A stretch of 64,000 bases of DNA from CAYRWR01 sp964428015 (GTDB lineage: Bacteria > Spirochaetota > Brevinematia > Brevinematales > CAYRWR01). Location: assembly GCA_964428015.1 (NCBI GenBank), contig CAYRWR010000012.1, positions 1 through 64,000 of the forward strand. The letters run 5' to 3'. Numbering within the stretch: the stretch's first letter is position 1; each line of letters starts with the position of its first letter. Under the pieces are notes generated by a model. The model worked only from the letters and a program-made list of their open reading frames with translations. It had not been told where the DNA came from and did not search any database. Shown piece by piece: positions 24,444-32,446 of this stretch. The translations under genes and the position numbers were made by a program.

Positions 24444-27032
24444 TTGAATCAGGACCAATCACCGGATATCGACCGATCTGCTGCTCAGGAAAGGTCAGTA
24501 TATGACAGCAGGAACTGGCTGTTTAAAGACATCCATGACGGCAAATTTGAAGCACGGGTTCATCAACTGGAACTTTCTATTAAAAGTCAGCAGCAGACTT
24601 TCAATGAGACTGATCTTCATCTATTATTCTGCCTGTTTAATTTTACTGCCGGTCAAAAAGAAGGGGTAGTCAAAGAGATTGAGAACATCGATGCTTTCTA
24701 TAGTTTTTTCAAATATTATATTGATGAAGTGATCCTGGCTGAAAGTATGAAATCCGAACAATTTTTCAACCAGATGAAAAATCTGCAGTCAGGAGAGGTC
24801 TTTAACCGATCATTGACTGACCTGGTAGAAAACCGGTTGGTTTACTGCGGCTTTATTACTTATAGGACGGATACTGAGAAAAATCTTAAAAAAATACGTT
24901 TCTTTGAGACAACCGGCAGCTTGTATGTTACCCTGGTACTCCAACTTCAAAAATATTATCGTGAAATGAAAGACAGGTATCAACGAGAGTTCCCCAACCT
25001 GGATTCAGACATTCATCTGGATCCCGATCAGCGCGAATTACTCATTGAATATGTCAGGGATATACCTGTAGATACCAATCTCAACCTGGTCAAGCTTATG
25101 GATCTCTTTCAGGAAGATGATAAGGTATATCGTTTTATTTTCCCTAATAACAGTTATCTGTATGTGCATCCTCAGGCTTTACTATTACTGCCAGACTTAG
25201 CCCGTAAGAAAATATTAGAGGTATACCGCTATTATTTCATGCGCCGCTCTGTGGAAGCTCATATACAAAAGATGATGGATGGAATTTTTAAAGAAATCAA
25301 TTCCTTCAGTACCAGCGGTAAAGTCTATACTCAGGAAGAACTTTATAAACTGTTTCAGGAAGAACGGTTGGACGAGGAATCGGTTCTACCCTGGTACTAC
25401 TGGTCAAAAATCATTAGTGAGAAACTGAGTAAACAGATATCTATGAAAGATAATATGAAGAAGTATTACCAGGCCGCTTATTTTTTCCAATGTTTTCTGC
25501 ATAATCGTGCCCAACATATCGATAATTTCGGCGAAGATCTGGATGAAAAAAAGGATGTGAAAACTACCCCCAAAGCTGAACCAATCAGCGTTTCTGAAAC
25601 TATCGCCGATTTTAATAAACTTCTGAACAAAATGCATGAGATTATGGATTTCTATTCAGTAGATAGCCTGCAAAAACTGGGAGCCTCTATGGGGTTCAAG
25701 GAAAAATATGATGCCCCCGAACCCGATGGCTATGTGAAATTTATTCAGCAGTTTATTGAAAAGACCACTACCATGATATCAAAAACTACTAATCAGCCGC
25801 ATTTGATGGCCATCCCCGTCAGAAATGAGACAGATGAATTTAACTTTTATGTGGTAACTGCTGACCTGGCTGGAGCTTTTTTCCACAAAAGGGATGTTAT
25901 AGCCGCGGATTTTGGGTTGTATTACTCCGAGATATTCTCTTACCCCGACAACCCTATTCAGGATGAAGACAGCTTTATCCGCCATGTAGAAGAATTCACA
26001 GCCAGTCGTGAAGCACTATTTTATAAGGTATATAGTTTCTATCTCAGAGATATCTTTGCCCAGCTGGCCGGCGCCCAGGATCTGAATAAAATTGAAAAAT
26101 TGTTCGTTAACCGCAAATCTGATGCTCCGCGAAGTTTAGCACAAATTCTGGATTTGGATTTTAAAGATCTGATCAGTATGCGCCCCACAGAAGACACTGG
26201 AATATCAGGATCATCTGATGATACAACTAATCAATTTCAGGAAGAAGAAATTCATCAGGCAGGCTATCAGGCTGAGTTTCAGTCAGATAATAGTGATGAC
26301 CAGGAAAATGCAGTATCATCCAGTGTGAAAAATAAAGGGCTTAAAAATAAAAAAAAGAGCTCTTTTGGACAGTGGATCATGGGATTTTTTACCTGGCTGG
26401 CAAATATCTTTAAACCCAAGAATGCCAGAAAAAAACCGGTGCATAGAGATGAAAATGATAATACACCAGTAGAAAAAAAGAAATCCTGGAGAGAGGAACT
26501 GGGAAAATCTTTTACCAAAGCTATGGATAAAGACCTGCAAAGTAAAAAACATAAAGCCCAGAAAATGAAAGATTTCCTGACAGGCGGTAAACCTCTCACC
26601 TCGGAAAAAGGGACAAAGTCAAGCAGTAGTGTAAAAGGCAGAGCTCTCAATGCTAAAGAAATCTTGAAAGTCATTGGGGCCAATGTTCTGGATAATTGTG
26701 GTCTATCCAAACTGCCCCTGGATGAAGCAATGGAAAGGCTCCAGGATGAGTGGAATGATCCTATGGTTATAGCTGTACCTGATATGATCAAGGCTGAAAA
26801 AGAAAAACGGCTTAAGACTGTAAAAAAGAGATTAAATGAAATACTACATAAAACCAGGTTCAATCTCAATCCATCCGATGCTGAAGCAGAGATCATTGGA
26901 AAAGCCAGAGAAATCTGCGGTTATGCTGATTTTGCGGCGATGCTTAAACGCGATGATTTAAAGGTCTATATGGAGTGGTACATCACACTTTTCATAGTAG
27001 ACAAGCTCATTCGTGACCTGGAAATGGCCTGA
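24444..27032 (+). CDS. Large unrecognised protein with amphipathic segment
   Basis: An 862-residue protein beginning at TTG after AAGGAGAGAGG. There is no signal peptide. The N-terminal 600 residues are mainly helical and acidic. A Lys-rich region follows (about 625-710), in the middle of which lies a Trp/Phe-rich segment SFGQWIMGFFTWLANIFK (about 638-655), flanked by runs of Lys; this could bind the membrane as an amphipathic helix. The C-terminal 150 residues form another globular domain (ALNAKEILKVIGANVLDNCG). I recognise no family and no catalytic motif. Its last stop touches the end of the convergent peptidase gene. Confidence 0.65.
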   Translation: MNQDQSPDIDRSAAQERSVYDSRNWLFKDIHDGKFEARVHQLELSIKSQQQTFNETDLHLLFCLFNFTAGQKEGVVKEIENIDAFYSFFKYYIDEVILAESMKSEQFFNQMKNLQSGEVFNRSLTDLVENRLVYCGFITYRTDTEKNLKKIRFFETTGSLYVTLVLQLQKYYREMKDRYQREFPNLDSDIHLDPDQRELLIEYVRDIPVDTNLNLVKLMDLFQEDDKVYRFIFPNNSYLYVHPQALLLLPDLARKKILEVYRYYFMRRSVEAHIQKMMDGIFKEINSFSTSGKVYTQEELYKLFQEERLDEESVLPWYYWSKIISEKLSKQISMKDNMKKYYQAAYFFQCFLHNRAQHIDNFGEDLDEKKDVKTTPKAEPISVSETIADFNKLLNKMHEIMDFYSVDSLQKLGASMGFKEKYDAPEPDGYVKFIQQFIEKTTTMISKTTNQPHLMAIPVRNETDEFNFYVVTADLAGAFFHKRDVIAADFGLYYSEIFSYPDNPIQDEDSFIRHVEEFTASREALFYKVYSFYLRDIFAQLAGAQDLNKIEKLFVNRKSDAPRSLAQILDLDFKDLISMRPTEDTGISGSSDDTTNQFQEEEIHQAGYQAEFQSDNSDDQENAVSSSVKNKGLKNKKKSSFGQWIMGFFTWLANIFKPKNARKKPVHRDENDNTPVEKKKSWREELGKSFTKAMDKDLQSKKHKAQKMKDFLTGGKPLTSEKGTKSSSSVKGRALNAKEILKVIGANVLDNCGLSKLPLDEAMERLQDEWNDPMVIAVPDMIKAEKEKRLKTVKKRLNEILHKTRFNLNPSDAEAEIIGKAREICGYADFAAMLKRDDLKVYMEWYITLFIVDKLIRDLEMA

Positions 27033-28004
27033 TTATTTTTTCTTTTTTACCATGGGAAGAGGTGTAATTCCATTCAGGAAGAGAATCTCCGGCCTGTATT
27101 CAAAATGGATTGTATCAAAATACAGCCATTTCCCTCCCCAAACAAAACCGTATTTTTCAAACACCTGGATAAAACTGTCCGGCGGGATCCATAGATCTGC
27201 ATAGGTCAGCCGGTACCAGTCATCCATTTTTTTTCTGGTCCATCTCCAGTAGGTATTGTAGCTTTCCAGGCGTAGTGGTTCAAAATCTATAGCGACCCCA
27301 TAGGAATGCAGACTACGGGACTGGGTACCCAGAATTACTCTATAATGCCAGCCGCCCACCACCCGGATTTCTTTCAAAAAAGCGGCCAGGATTTTGTCCT
27401 TTTTAGCCTTAATATTGATTTCCTTTTCTATACGGTTCAGAGTAGGCACCAGGGCTTTGTGAACGGTGACTTTTTTACCCCACAATTTCATGCGTGCTGT
27501 CATTTTATAAGAGGATTTACTATCCCAGGAACCCCATAAGGTATTATAAAAATTGGGAAGACGAGTGTCAGGGTGATTTGTCTCTTTGCTCTGGTATTCC
27601 AGAATCTGGCTGACCTGTTCAGGAGTGACATTCCGGGGCTGTACCGGCCCGGCATAGTAACTATAGAATTGCTGGGGGTCATATTTTTGTATTTCCTCCA
27701 GGTGCTTTTTCTGGAGTAGTCTGCCCCCTGCCCAGTAAAACCAGGTATCCTTTACCAGCAGAGCCCAATCCCCCCTGCGGTATTGGATTTTTTTTACTAC
27801 AGAAGGATAGGCTTTTTTAATGGCCAACATCTCTTTGTAGCCGGGTCTGTCTTTGGGGTCCGTTGGTGTTACCACAGGTTTTGCATTGGTTTTAATCTGC
27901 TGTAAAATATTAGTGTTCGAACTGTTGGTGAAGCCGAAAGCCAGAACAGTGGTACTGAAGGCTATAGACATGATAAGTAACAGGGTTACAGATATATTTT
28001 TGAT
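27033..28004 (-). CDS. M15-family peptidase (D-Ala-D-Ala carboxypeptidase/VanY-like)
   Basis: Secreted zinc peptidase acting on peptidoglycan. The C-terminal domain carries the M15 metal site: SLHSYGVAIDFEP (His and Asp ligands) and IHFEYRPE (third ligand), with WGGKW between. A signal peptide (KNISVTLLLIMSIAFSTTVLAFG) starts at an Ile codon: no ATG, GTG or TTG lies between the promoter at 28053-28081 and residue 12 of this peptide, while GGGAG (28015-28011) is 6 bp before ATC at 28004. An in-frame ATG at 28097 lies upstream of that promoter. The start codon call is tentative. Confidence 0.75.
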   Translation of the reverse strand: MKNISVTLLLIMSIAFSTTVLAFGFTNSSNTNILQQIKTNAKPVVTPTDPKDRPGYKEMLAIKKAYPSVVKKIQYRRGDWALLVKDTWFYWAGGRLLQKKHLEEIQKYDPQQFYSYYAGPVQPRNVTPEQVSQILEYQSKETNHPDTRLPNFYNTLWGSWDSKSSYKMTARMKLWGKKVTVHKALVPTLNRIEKEINIKAKKDKILAAFLKEIRVVGGWHYRVILGTQSRSLHSYGVAIDFEPLRLESYNTYWRWTRKKMDDWYRLTYADLWIPPDSFIQVFEKYGFVWGGKWLYFDTIHFEYRPEILFLNGITPLPMVKKKK

Positions 28005-28052
28005 AATAATCTCCCGGTAACAGTGATTTTCGATAAATTGAAAAACTATATT

Positions 28053-28081
28053 ATTATAAAATGTACCAGAAGATTGCACAA
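28053..28081 (-). promoter_or_regulatory. Predicted promoter of the M15 peptidase gene
   Basis: Minus-strand TTGTGC (28081-28076), 17 bp, TATAAT (28058-28053). The consensus -10 lies downstream of the only in-frame ATG at 28097, so that ATG cannot be the start of transcripts made here. Confidence 0.6.
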
Positions 28082-28094
28082 AAAACTGTATTGC

Positions 28095-28129
28095 CATAAA
28101 AAAAGGGACACCCTTGTGGGGGTGTCCCT
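28095..28129 (-). terminator. Intrinsic terminator of the alpha-amylase gene
   Basis: Minus-strand stem AGGGACACCC / GGGTGTCCCT with a 6-base loop followed by TTTTTTTATGG, 20 bp after the amylase stop. Confidence 0.9.
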
Positions 28130-28148
28130 GAAATGTACCGGTATGGAG

Positions 28149-31100
28149 TTATTTGTCCAGCATAACGAAGGAATTGGCAGGAACGGTCAGAGTATAAGAG
28201 CCGCTGGTGATGGAAACAGTCTGCACCGTATAAGAAGCATTAGCGGTATCAGGAGTAATCTTACGATAAGTGCCGCTGGGGATGCCTGTCACTGTGTAGG
28301 AGAATCCACCGCCCTTGGACAAGCCCACGAAAGCAACGTTGGCACCGGCATCACGCTTGGAAACAATCCCGTCACCCAGCACATACAGGTCAGTCTGCTG
28401 TCCCTTCTGCAGTGCCACAGAAGATTTTCGCAGGCTGTTGAGCATCTTGATATGGCGGGACATCATAGGAGAATTATTCTTTACATAATTAATACCTTCT
28501 GTGCCCAACATCCAGCGTGCCACGATGTCGTTTTTGTCAGTGGTCTGGATGTAATTGGGCCAGGAGCTGTACAGGATTTCAGTACCATAGTATACAATAG
28601 GTATACCACGGAACAGATAAATAAAGTTCAGATTGTTCATGTACTGGGTCTGGTTCAGAATACCATTGGCGCGAGTCACGTCATGGTTATCCACAAAGGT
28701 AGCCAGGAAGGTCGGGTCATATAGGCCGGACTGGTCACCGTATTGTCCGGATATACGCAGCCATCCGTTGGAGTCATCAAAACCGCGTTCCCCTTTAAAG
28801 GCATTTCCCATCCAACCGGGGAAGTCCATGGAAGATCCATGCAGGTCCAGCATATTGAAGGATTTATTGAGTCCGCCATTGTAGATGAGACCCACAGCGG
28901 CAGTACGGTCACCAGTCCAGGCTTCACCGCACATATAGAAATTAGGTTTGCCTTTGCTGGCAGCATAGGATTTCATGGTATCGGTGAAATCTTTCCAGAA
29001 ACCGGCTGTCATATAGGCAACAGTGTCAATGCGGAAAGCGTCTACACCGTGATCAATAAATCTTTTGTAAACATTTTTCAGGTGAGCGCGTGCATTATAG
29101 GTGCCGTTTTCATTAAAGTCGATCAGGTCAATGAGCCAGGTACCATTGGCATAACTAAAGAAACCGTCGGTATGAGGACTTTGTGCAGCGTTATAATAGG
29201 GATCTCCGGTGATCCAGGTCCAGGTCTGTCCATCCATCTTGATGGTCTGACGAGTAGAGAATGTAGATGAAGTCTGAGATACCGCAGTGGGGTGACCATG
29301 GTTAACCACGATGTCCAGCATCAGTTTCATACCGCGACTATGCAGAGCATTGACCAGAGCGTCAAAATCGGTCCATCCATCGCTGGTCTTGCCGCTATTG
29401 TGCAGGTGGGGATCAATTTTATCAAAGTCGTAACCCCAGTAGCCGTGGTAAGCGGACGCAGAATACCAGTCGCCACCGCCTCCGGTAATGGGGTCATTGG
29501 GGTCATAGACATGACGCCCTTCAGGCTGTTTGACAACAGGGGTGATCCAGATTGCGGTAAAGCCCAGACTCTGGATATAATCCAGGTTGTTGATAATACC
29601 CTGGAAGTCTCCGCCATGGTAATAAGAAAGCACACCGCTCTTGGATTGATCCCAGATATTATAGATATCGGAAGTATATTCTCCACCCCAGATAGTATTG
29701 TTATTGGGATTTCCATCAGCAAAACGATCGGTCATGATAAAGTACACTGTTTCTTCACGGAAATCGCTGGCCAGCTGATCGACTACATGTACGATAACCG
29801 TGTCAGTGGCTGTAGCTCCATTATTATCGGTCACAGTCAGGGTAACCGTATAGTCACCGGTAGTAGCGTATACTTTGGTAGGTGTGGCTCCTGTCAGTCC
29901 ATTGGACCACTGGTAGGACACGATACTGCCATTGGGATCATAAGACCCGGTCCCGTTAAACTGAGCGGTTCCGCCTTTGACTATTGTGATATCGGCACCG
30001 GCATTGGCTACAGGAGGCACATTGGCATTGGCGGTGGTCACGGTGCGGGAAGCGGAAGTAGTGTTATTTCCTGCTGCGTCAAAAGCTTTTGCGGTAATGG
30101 TATAGGAACCATTGGGGACCAGTGTAGTGTTCCAGGAGATGGAATAAGGAGAAGAAGTATCTTCACCGATTTTGGTAGTACCATAGTAAAATTCTACCTT
30201 GGTCACAGCAACATTATCACTGGCAGTCGCGCTCATAGTCACTGTGCCGGTCAGGCTGGCACCATTGGCTGGAGCAGACAGAGCTACAGTGGGAGGAACG
30301 GCATCTATAGGATTGCTGGCATAGACTACACTGTCGTTATTGAGAATCCAGACTTCTTTAGGGAAGGAGGTCGGTTTGTCGATACGGCGGTCAACACCAT
30401 CGTAAGTGGTAGAGCCATTGTTGAAACAAGTGGTCAAGTAGGTATAAGCGTTATTCCAGTTTAGAGTAAATTTTACACCAAAGGAATCTGTGCCGGAAGT
30501 AGCCAGATCAGCAACTGAGAGATAATAGTTATAACCCCAGTGCATTTTGGGAGTAGACCAGGCGGAAGAATTACGGTAATGTACTGTCAGAGTCTGAGTT
30601 GTAGGCGCTGTAACTGTAACTGAAACAGTCTTGGTGGCAGTCAGTCCACCTACATCTTTGACCTGGACTTTTACAGTATAGGTGCCGGCTGTGCTGTAAG
30701 AATGGCTGGCACTGGCTGTAGAACTATAGGCGGTATCATAAGTGCCATCGTTTTCCCAGTCAAACTGGTACTGCAGAGCACCGCCTTCGGGATCGGTCGA
30801 TCCGGCTGCACTGAAAGAAATGGCTACGCCGGTATCAGCAGTAGCTGGAGTAGCGGTAAGTGCGGCCACGGGGGGCTGATTAACCGGTGTGCTCAGGGGA
30901 ACGAAAGTCACTGTATTAGCACCAAAAGTTACTTTGGTGATATAGCCTTTTTTACCCCAGTGGTTGATGGTTGCATAGGGAGTGCCGGCCTGGGCGATAT
31001 TGTTTTCCCAGGATTCAGCAGTACCTTGTCTCATAAAAGCTTTGAATTCGAACCAGTCCCCTGAAGTACCCAACATATCCACGTCGAATTTCCACCAGTG

Positions 31101-31463
31101 GTCACCCATGGTGTTTTCAGGATCTTCACCGTAGCCGTCTACGGCATAGGTCTTCTTGGCACCCCAGGAAGCGGGCCATAGGGATGTGGTCCAGTCCAGG
31201 GCAGATTCACTACCCCAATCCAGAGATGCGTCATTGGCTTTAATAGCCGCAGTGGTGGTATTAAGGGTATTAAAATAAGTGATTGGTTCACTCATGCTGG
31301 GATAGACACTGGGTACCAGACCCGCGTCATGTCCGCCTTTGATAAAGATGTCCTGGCCGGTTACAGTCTGTTTGTACATGAACACCACGGTACGAACCGC
31401 AAAGATTTGTCCGGCTGTGAGCAGCAGCAGGGCAGTAAACAACACTCCTCTCAATTTTTTCAT
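28149..31463 (-). CDS. Secreted multidomain alpha-amylase (GH13)
   Basis: Extracellular starch-degrading enzyme of 1104 residues. Order: signal peptide (1-22); an N-terminal beta domain to about 190; a PKD domain (about 195-285); a CBM25-like module (about 288-385, LTVHYRNSSAWSTPKMHW); an Ig-like domain (about 390-478); a second PKD domain (about 480-560); the GH13 catalytic barrel from about 565. GH13 regions seen: DIVVNHG; GVDAFRIDTV with the nucleophile Asp at about 813; CGEAWTG with the acid Glu at about 847; VDNHDVTR with Asp at about 928. ATG at 31463 is preferred over the adjacent GTG. Operator and promoter lie about 170 bp upstream. Confidence 0.93.
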   Translation of the reverse strand: MKKLRGVLFTALLLLTAGQIFAVRTVVFMYKQTVTGQDIFIKGGHDAGLVPSVYPSMSEPITYFNTLNTTTAAIKANDASLDWGSESALDWTTSLWPASWGAKKTYAVDGYGEDPENTMGDHWWKFDVDMLGTSGDWFEFKAFMRQGTAESWENNIAQAGTPYATINHWGKKGYITKVTFGANTVTFVPLSTPVNQPPVAALTATPATADTGVAISFSAAGSTDPEGGALQYQFDWENDGTYDTAYSSTASASHSYSTAGTYTVKVQVKDVGGLTATKTVSVTVTAPTTQTLTVHYRNSSAWSTPKMHWGYNYYLSVADLATSGTDSFGVKFTLNWNNAYTYLTTCFNNGSTTYDGVDRRIDKPTSFPKEVWILNNDSVVYASNPIDAVPPTVALSAPANGASLTGTVTMSATASDNVAVTKVEFYYGTTKIGEDTSSPYSISWNTTLVPNGSYTITAKAFDAAGNNTTSASRTVTTANANVPPVANAGADITIVKGGTAQFNGTGSYDPNGSIVSYQWSNGLTGATPTKVYATTGDYTVTLTVTDNNGATATDTVIVHVVDQLASDFREETVYFIMTDRFADGNPNNNTIWGGEYTSDIYNIWDQSKSGVLSYYHGGDFQGIINNLDYIQSLGFTAIWITPVVKQPEGRHVYDPNDPITGGGGDWYSASAYHGYWGYDFDKIDPHLHNSGKTSDGWTDFDALVNALHSRGMKLMLDIVVNHGHPTAVSQTSSTFSTRQTIKMDGQTWTWITGDPYYNAAQSPHTDGFFSYANGTWLIDLIDFNENGTYNARAHLKNVYKRFIDHGVDAFRIDTVAYMTAGFWKDFTDTMKSYAASKGKPNFYMCGEAWTGDRTAAVGLIYNGGLNKSFNMLDLHGSSMDFPGWMGNAFKGERGFDDSNGWLRISGQYGDQSGLYDPTFLATFVDNHDVTRANGILNQTQYMNNLNFIYLFRGIPIVYYGTEILYSSWPNYIQTTDKNDIVARWMLGTEGINYVKNNSPMMSRHIKMLNSLRKSSVALQKGQQTDLYVLGDGIVSKRDAGANVAFVGLSKGGGFSYTVTGIPSGTYRKITPDTANASYTVQTVSITSGSYTLTVPANSFVMLDK

Positions 31464-31466
31464 CAC

Positions 31467-31616
31467 AACACTCCTCTTCTGTTTTTTTTATTTACAGGTA
31501 TTTTTTAGTAAAATAGGACTGAATAAAATTAGGGTTGGTCTGCTGCGAAAGGGTTGCCCGGGGGCAGTATTCACTTTTTTATTCAGTCTGGCCATTTTTT
31601 ATATTCGCGCCTGCAG
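31467..31616 (-). other. Long 5' leader of the alpha-amylase mRNA
   Basis: About 150 bases between the predicted transcription start and the gene. Apart from the ribosome binding site GAGGAG near 31475 I see no open reading frame and no recognised riboswitch. It may influence mRNA stability. Confidence 0.4.
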
Positions 31617-31617
31617 T

Positions 31618-31626
31618 GTGCAATAT
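31618..31626. promoter_or_regulatory. GTGCAATAT element at the amylase promoter
   Basis: The 9-mer GTGCAATAT is part of the imperfect inverted repeat AGTGTGCAATATCACT (31615-31630). The same 9-mer forms half of the perfect inverted repeat at 21213-21229, and an inverted copy is at 31750-31758 upstream of this promoter. Function is inferred only from recurrence. Confidence 0.5.
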
Positions 31627-31633
31627 CACTAAT

Positions 31634-31672
31634 AGCGCTTACATATATTATGCAATAAATGTGCCATGTCAA
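31634..31672 (-). promoter_or_regulatory. Promoter and LacI/CcpA-like operator of the alpha-amylase gene
   Basis: Minus-strand TTGACA (31672-31667), 16 bp, TAATAT (31650-31645), then the operator GTAAGCGCT (31642-31634) followed by ATTA. The left nine bases match the palindrome at 19929-19940 exactly; the right half is degenerate. It covers the expected transcription start, a classical repressor position. Confidence 0.7.
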
Positions 31673-31680
31673 TATATGCA

Positions 31681-31845
31681 AAGCTAATTGCATACCTGGT
31701 ATAATAATTGGAATATTTTTGGAAAAGTGTTGCCTCTAATTCCGGCATAATATTGCACATCAGGGCAAGTTAGTCAAAAGTCAAAAGTAGAAAGGTGGGG
31801 GCGGCGTGAAAATATGGAGTAAAGTTTGTTTAAGTAAGTATTTAT
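31681..31845. other. Intergenic region upstream of the amylase promoter
   Basis: AT-rich; contains the inverted GTGCAATAT copy at 31750-31758. No reading frame with a ribosome binding site and no terminator was seen. Confidence 0.35.
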
Positions 31846-32202
31846 TTAATAGGCGAAGAAATAGAATGGGTTTTTCACCACTACCGGTTTGCCGAAGTTT
31901 ATTTTTTTACTAAGCTCTTCTTTGGTGTATATAATATCTTCCGGGTCCAGCAGGGCCTTGCCCTCATCGCTCATAACACGCAAGAGTTCGATCTCGTAAT
32001 AGTCTTTTTTGTCGGTGACTTTTAGTTTAAAGGAATTCTTGGTGGTATAACCTTTGTTAAAAACCGAGAAGACCAGGCGATTATGGTCCATACTGAAACC
32101 ATGCAGCTTTTCACTGACCGGTTTTTTTAAAGATGCCTGGGGCCATGACAAGGAGAAGCAAAGTAGGGAAAAGACAGCGATAAGTACGGGGAGTTTTTTC
32201 AT
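31846..32202 (-). CDS. Small secreted protein of unknown function
   Basis: A 118-residue protein with a Sec signal peptide (MKKLPVLIAVFSLLCFSLSW). The mature part is mostly beta (RLVFSVFNKGYTTKNSFKLKV, DYYEIELLRVM) and ends in VVKNPFYFFAY. The ribosome binding site AAGGAAGG precedes the ATG at 32202. It is the next minus-strand gene upstream of the amylase gene, but the amylase has its own promoter. No family recognised. Confidence 0.55.
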   Translation of the reverse strand: MKKLPVLIAVFSLLCFSLSWPQASLKKPVSEKLHGFSMDHNRLVFSVFNKGYTTKNSFKLKVTDKKDYYEIELLRVMSDEGKALLDPEDIIYTKEELSKKINFGKPVVVKNPFYFFAY

Positions 32203-32397
32203 GTGGGGCCTTCCTTAAAAAGATTTATTTGCTTCTTTACAGCTTTAGAGATATTAATACAGGGGAGGGGAAATATCAAAGAAAAAGGGGGAGGCTGGGC
32301 CGGCGCCGATAGGGGAGTGGATGGCAATATTTTAAGTTCTCAAACTATGTCTTCCCCTCTCTGTACCCTTGGTGTCTCCGTGAGAGCCATTTTTTCC

Positions 32398-32430
32398 ACA
32401 AAAAAAGAGCACCTGTTTCCAGGTGCTCTT
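32398..32430 (-). terminator. Intrinsic terminator of the glutamine synthetase gene
   Basis: Minus-strand perfect 11-bp stem AAGAGCACCTG with a 4-base loop, followed by seven T, 16 bp after the stop codon. Confidence 0.92.
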
Positions 32431-32446
32431 GTATCAAAATAAACTC

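Noticed and set aside
29292..30464. A 390-codon open frame on the + strand opposite the alpha-amylase gene
   Set aside because: It mirrors the Ig/PKD repeats of the amylase on the other strand; the amylase reading frame has clear GH13 motifs.
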